Assembly: GCA_947475095.1 (NCBI GenBank)
Contig: CANJLG010000011.1
Location: forward strand, 17,936 to 81,935
Length of the DNA: 64,000 bases
Origin: Flavobacteriales bacterium
GTDB taxonomy: Bacteria > Bacteroidota > Bacteroidia > Flavobacteriales_D > Crocinitomicaceae
Direction: 5' to 3'
Part shown: in pieces, positions 61,032 to 64,000 of the stretch
How the letters are laid out: every line of letters starts with the position of its first letter
Position numbering within the stretch: position 1 is the first letter of the stretch
Made by a program: the position numbers and the translations under genes
Notes under the pieces: generated by a model
What the model saw: the letters and a program-made list of their open reading frames with translations, nothing else
The model's database searches: none
What the model was told of the DNA's origin: nothing

Positions 61032-61036
61032 ACGAA

Positions 61037-61945
61037 ATGAGGACGATCAATTTAATTGCAATTATTTGCCTGACGAGTATGTCGGCATTTGCACAGCAAG
61101 ATGCTCAGTCATCGATGTATTTTTTTAACCCGCTTCAATTTAATCCTGCGTATGCGGGGAGTAGGGGTTCGCTTAATATTACAGGTCTTACCCGAGCCCA
61201 ATGGGCAGGTTGGGAAGGTGCCCCGCGGACACAATTCTTATCTATTCATGCACCAATTGTGAGAAAACACATCGGTGTAGGTGGTAACTTAAGTTATGAT
61301 CAAATTGGTTCTCGCTCAGGTGTGAATGCCATGGCAAACTTCGCTTACCACATGCAACTAAATAATGATGGATTGAAATTATCTCTTGGCGCCTCAGCTG
61401 GAATTCAGCAAAATCAATTTGATTTCTCAAGTCTTCAAGTAGTGGATAATACGGATCCTAATTTTCTGCAATCTAATTCAAGCCTAAAAGCAAATTTTGG
61501 ATTTGGTGCTTACTTATACGCTAATAAATTTTATGCTGGAGTTTCAATTCCTCAACTAGTAAAAAGGTCTATTGATAATAATACTGGAAATTCTTTTGCT
61601 CAACGACATTTATATGTCATGGCGGGTTATGTGTTTAAGGTGAATAGTGTTGTAGATATTAAGCCTTCGTTGTTAATGAAGTATACTGGGAATGGGCCGC
61701 TTATTGCAGATCTAAATGTTTCAGCGCATTTGTACAATAAATTTTGGGTTGGCGGAATGTTTAGAGTATACGATGCGGTAGGGTTTAATGCCTCTTACCA
61801 AATTAAAGACTATTGTATGGTCGGATATGCCTACGATTTTCCAATTAATGGAAAATTAATTAACCAATGGGGAAGTCATGAATTTGTACTTTCTTTTGAT
61901 ATACGTTCTAAAAACAATGCTTTTTTAAGTCCAAGATATTTTTAA
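61037..61945 (+). CDS. PorP/SprF-family type IX secretion membrane protein (second copy)
   Basis: 302 residues from ATG 61037; the open frame extends to 60908 inside the upstream gene, but signal peptide MRTINLIAIICLTSMSAFAQQ starts at 61037. It shows the family opening SSMYFFNPLQFNPAYAGSRGSLNITGLTRAQW and ends in a strand-rich barrel. It lies between the PKD/SprB cargo and the PorE-like gene, all 1-6 nt apart, so the three form an operon. It is probably specific for the type B cargo upstream, by analogy with SprF for SprB. Confidence 0.9.
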   Translation: MRTINLIAIICLTSMSAFAQQDAQSSMYFFNPLQFNPAYAGSRGSLNITGLTRAQWAGWEGAPRTQFLSIHAPIVRKHIGVGGNLSYDQIGSRSGVNAMANFAYHMQLNNDGLKLSLGASAGIQQNQFDFSSLQVVDNTDPNFLQSNSSLKANFGFGAYLYANKFYAGVSIPQLVKRSIDNNTGNSFAQRHLYVMAGYVFKVNSVVDIKPSLLMKYTGNGPLIADLNVSAHLYNKFWVGGMFRVYDAVGFNASYQIKDYCMVGYAYDFPINGKLINQWGSHEFVLSFDIRSKNNAFLSPRYF

Positions 61946-61946
61946 T

Positions 61947-64000
61947 ATGAAAATTTCAACTACAATTTTAGCCATAATAGCGCTTTCATCATTTGGATGG
62001 AGCCAAAGTTATAAAGCAGATTTCGCAAGGGATTTATCCATGCAGTTGAAATATGCTGATGCCTTGCCAGTTTGGGAGGAATTATCCAATGCTTTCATTG
62101 GAAAAAAGAAGAATAAAAAAACAGTTGGAGATTATTCATATTTACGAATGACAGCAGAAGCTGCCATGTATTCTGAACAATATTCTAAGGCGCTATATTG
62201 GAATCAAGTATTGGTAAACAAGAAGCAAGCTAATGAGCAAGATTGGCTCAATTTAATCGAATTAGTTTCTTTAAATAAGAAATATACTCGTTTAAGCAAT
62301 GTGATCGATTCGGCCGCTAAAGCTTTTCCGCAAAGTATGGCTATTATGAAGATTAAAGCAAATGTAAGTCTTCTCAATTCTAGGATTTCAAGCAGCTCTG
62401 ACTATACCGTTTCGCTATACAAAAAAGCAGAGGATGGGGAGGATTTTGCAGCATTCCCATACAAAAAAGGAATTCTGTTTGCCTCAAATCAGTATGGTCA
62501 TGGTTTCGCTAATCGTGAATACGATAGGACTAACCAAAATTTTACCGATATTTCTTTCTATGATCCGACTGCCTCGAAAGAAAAGGCTAAGATTTATCAA
62601 AAACCATTTTGGATTGATTTCCTCTTTAAAAATCAGTGGCGCGAAATTAAACGTACTGATTCTCATGATGGCCCAATTTCCTTTAATCCGGATTATACAA
62701 TGTCTTTTATTACAACTAATGAGCAGGAAGTAGATCTTGATAACAGAATTAAGTTCTCTAAACTCAAATTGCGCGTATTTACATTTGATAATGAGCAGTG
62801 GAATGAAATTAATTTTCCTTTTAATTCGAAAATGTATTCTAATGGCCATGCTACTATGGATTCCTTAGGAAATATTTATTTTGCATCAAATCGCCCAGGT
62901 AGCGCTATAAAGAAGTTTATCTATGATGATTCAGCAAAAACAAAAATAATCGATACAGTTTTTAGTACTGATATCTATAAAACAAGTTATGTGGACGGTG
63001 AATGGTCTACTCCAGTGAATTTAGGAGAGCTTATCAACACCAATAAAGACGAAGTGTTTCCTTTTATTTCATCAAAAGGCATTCTATATTTTTCCTCTAA
63101 TGGATGGCCAGGTATGGGTGGTTTAGATATATTCAGTTCGGATATGTCGAATACCGAACCAGAACATATTGGAAATCCCTTAAATTCAAATGCAGATGAT
63201 TTTGCATATTATGTTAATGAATTTACTGGTAAAGGATATATATCATCTAATCGTGAAGCTTGGGTAGATCAAATTTATTCGTTTACTAAACCTGTGTTTA
63301 AAGCTGAACTAGTGGCTGTTTTGAAATCATGCAAGGGAACACCTTTGAAAAATAAGACCGTTCAGATTGTTGACTTAACTAAAAATATCGCTTCTGCAAT
63401 TAAAACGAATGCACAAGGTAGAACGGAGGACCCATATATCTTAGAAAAGAATCGGAAATATATCATTTATTATCCTGGTGATGATATCAATAAAGGAGAT
63501 ACTGCTCGTTTTACTGCTACCGTTGATGGCGAATTTGAAGTTAATTTAACCACTTATTTTAAGACGAATGTCACGAAATTAATAGCGAAAGATGAAAGTG
63601 GTCTTCCGCTAGAAAATGTGATGATGAACTTATATAAGCATGATGGATCGACAATAAACTATTTAACCACATCAAATGGAGCGTATTCATGGAAGAATGA
63701 GGGGACAGCACGTATTGACTCAGTAAAGATGAACCTCATTAACTACGATGATGCTAAAACAAGCATACCGATGAAATTTGAAGGTAATTGTTTAGATACA
63801 GTTGCAATTCCCTTAATTATGAAGATGAAGCAAGGAGAAGAGTTTATCCGCTTAGAAATGGTGCTATATAATTTTGATAAATTTTCCTTACGCCCTGAGG
63901 GAGAAATGGAACTGGATAAATTAGTTAAATACATGAAGGAACATCCTGAGTTAAAAGTAGAACTTTCTTCTCATACTGATTCAAGAGGTTCTATAGCGTA
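61947..64000 (+). CDS. PorE-like protein: TPR, beta-propeller (PD40), CRD and OmpA domains (truncated by window end)
   Basis: 684 codons are visible and the frame stays open at the right edge, so the C-terminus is missing. Signal peptide MKISTTILAIIALSSFGWSQS. A TPR-like region (~20-130, LKYADALPVWEELSNAF, AMYSEQYSKALYWNQVL) is followed by PD40/propeller repeats (~135-430, YFASNRPGSAIKKF, LYFSSNGWPGMGGLDIFSSD), carboxypeptidase-regulatory-like beta domains (~440-620) and the start of an OmpA domain (~630 on: LEMVLYNFDKFSLRPEGEMELDKLVKYM, VELSSHTDSRGS). This is the domain order of PorE, which links the T9SS PorP/SprF-type outer-membrane machinery to peptidoglycan. It follows the SprF gene by 1 nt. 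Confidence 0.85.
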   Translation, partial: MKISTTILAIIALSSFGWSQSYKADFARDLSMQLKYADALPVWEELSNAFIGKKKNKKTVGDYSYLRMTAEAAMYSEQYSKALYWNQVLVNKKQANEQDWLNLIELVSLNKKYTRLSNVIDSAAKAFPQSMAIMKIKANVSLLNSRISSSSDYTVSLYKKAEDGEDFAAFPYKKGILFASNQYGHGFANREYDRTNQNFTDISFYDPTASKEKAKIYQKPFWIDFLFKNQWREIKRTDSHDGPISFNPDYTMSFITTNEQEVDLDNRIKFSKLKLRVFTFDNEQWNEINFPFNSKMYSNGHATMDSLGNIYFASNRPGSAIKKFIYDDSAKTKIIDTVFSTDIYKTSYVDGEWSTPVNLGELINTNKDEVFPFISSKGILYFSSNGWPGMGGLDIFSSDMSNTEPEHIGNPLNSNADDFAYYVNEFTGKGYISSNREAWVDQIYSFTKPVFKAELVAVLKSCKGTPLKNKTVQIVDLTKNIASAIKTNAQGRTEDPYILEKNRKYIIYYPGDDINKGDTARFTATVDGEFEVNLTTYFKTNVTKLIAKDESGLPLENVMMNLYKHDGSTINYLTTSNGAYSWKNEGTARIDSVKMNLINYDDAKTSIPMKFEGNCLDTVAIPLIMKMKQGEEFIRLEMVLYNFDKFSLRPEGEMELDKLVKYMKEHPELKVELSSHTDSRGSIA

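Noticed and set aside
60908..61036. Longer start of the second PorP/SprF gene
   Set aside because: It lies inside the coding end of the type B cargo gene; the signal peptide begins at 61037.

Overview
The window is chromosomal DNA from an AT-rich Bacteroidota bacterium, most likely a Flavobacteriales member of the Crocinitomicaceae/Fluviicola type (lineage inferred, not proven). The reasons are: several secreted proteins with type IX secretion (T9SS) C-terminal sorting domains and SprB-type repeats, two PorP/SprF proteins each directly downstream of such a protein, a PorE-like protein, the Bacteroidetes promoter form (-7 TAnnTTTG, -33 TTG), few Shine-Dalgarno sites, and Bacteroidota-type SecA, GuaA and HemF. 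No integrase, transposase gene, CRISPR array, tRNA or rRNA was seen. Most of the window is ordinary core genome; short palindromic repeats sit in three intergenic gaps.

Layout. 1-3.6 kb: end of an M42 aminopeptidase, a T9SS-secreted protein with a duplicated beta-solenoid-like module, the SRP RNA gene (ffs) with a near-perfect promoter, and a small lipoprotein. 3.7-7.6 kb: a four-gene operon with an epimerase-CBS fusion, a DAHP-synthase-type enzyme, a KdsC-like phosphatase with an extra N-terminal domain and a LYS1/alanine-dehydrogenase-like oxidoreductase. 7.7-15.6 kb: secreted propeller-like protein plus NlpC/P60 hydrolase, a secreted transglutaminase-like protein, and a minus-strand operon of PRTase, MurQ, arginase-family enzyme and a membrane protein, then a radical SAM/SPASM enzyme.

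15.6-21.7 kb (minus strand): a CASTOR/POLLUX-like ion channel and a five-gene membrane module built from PH, SHOCT, TerB-like, zinc-ribbon, SPFH and GYF_2 domains. This is the best candidate for a little-described system. 21.8-30.8 kb: dapF, a GNAT, mltG, a Tat-exported aspartylglucosaminidase-like hydrolase, a lipoprotein, and a beta-mannosidase translationally coupled to a TonB-dependent receptor. 31-36.3 kb: a 1424-residue T9SS type B adhesin-like protein followed by PorP/SprF.

36.6-53.5 kb is mostly minus strand: polysaccharide deacetylase-like protein with wecB, radC, a repeat pair, a 58-residue membrane protein, gcvT, efp, an outer-membrane barrel, an RluA-family pseudouridine synthase, cvfB-like, a secreted unknown, rpe; then rhomboid and class IV aminotransferase on the plus strand, facing kdsC, a DUF2520 protein and secA. 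53.7-64 kb (plus): guaA, a LysM/periplasmic-binding protein, hemF, a second T9SS type B protein, a second PorP/SprF and a PorE-like OmpA protein cut off by the window end. The last three look like one surface/secretion unit.
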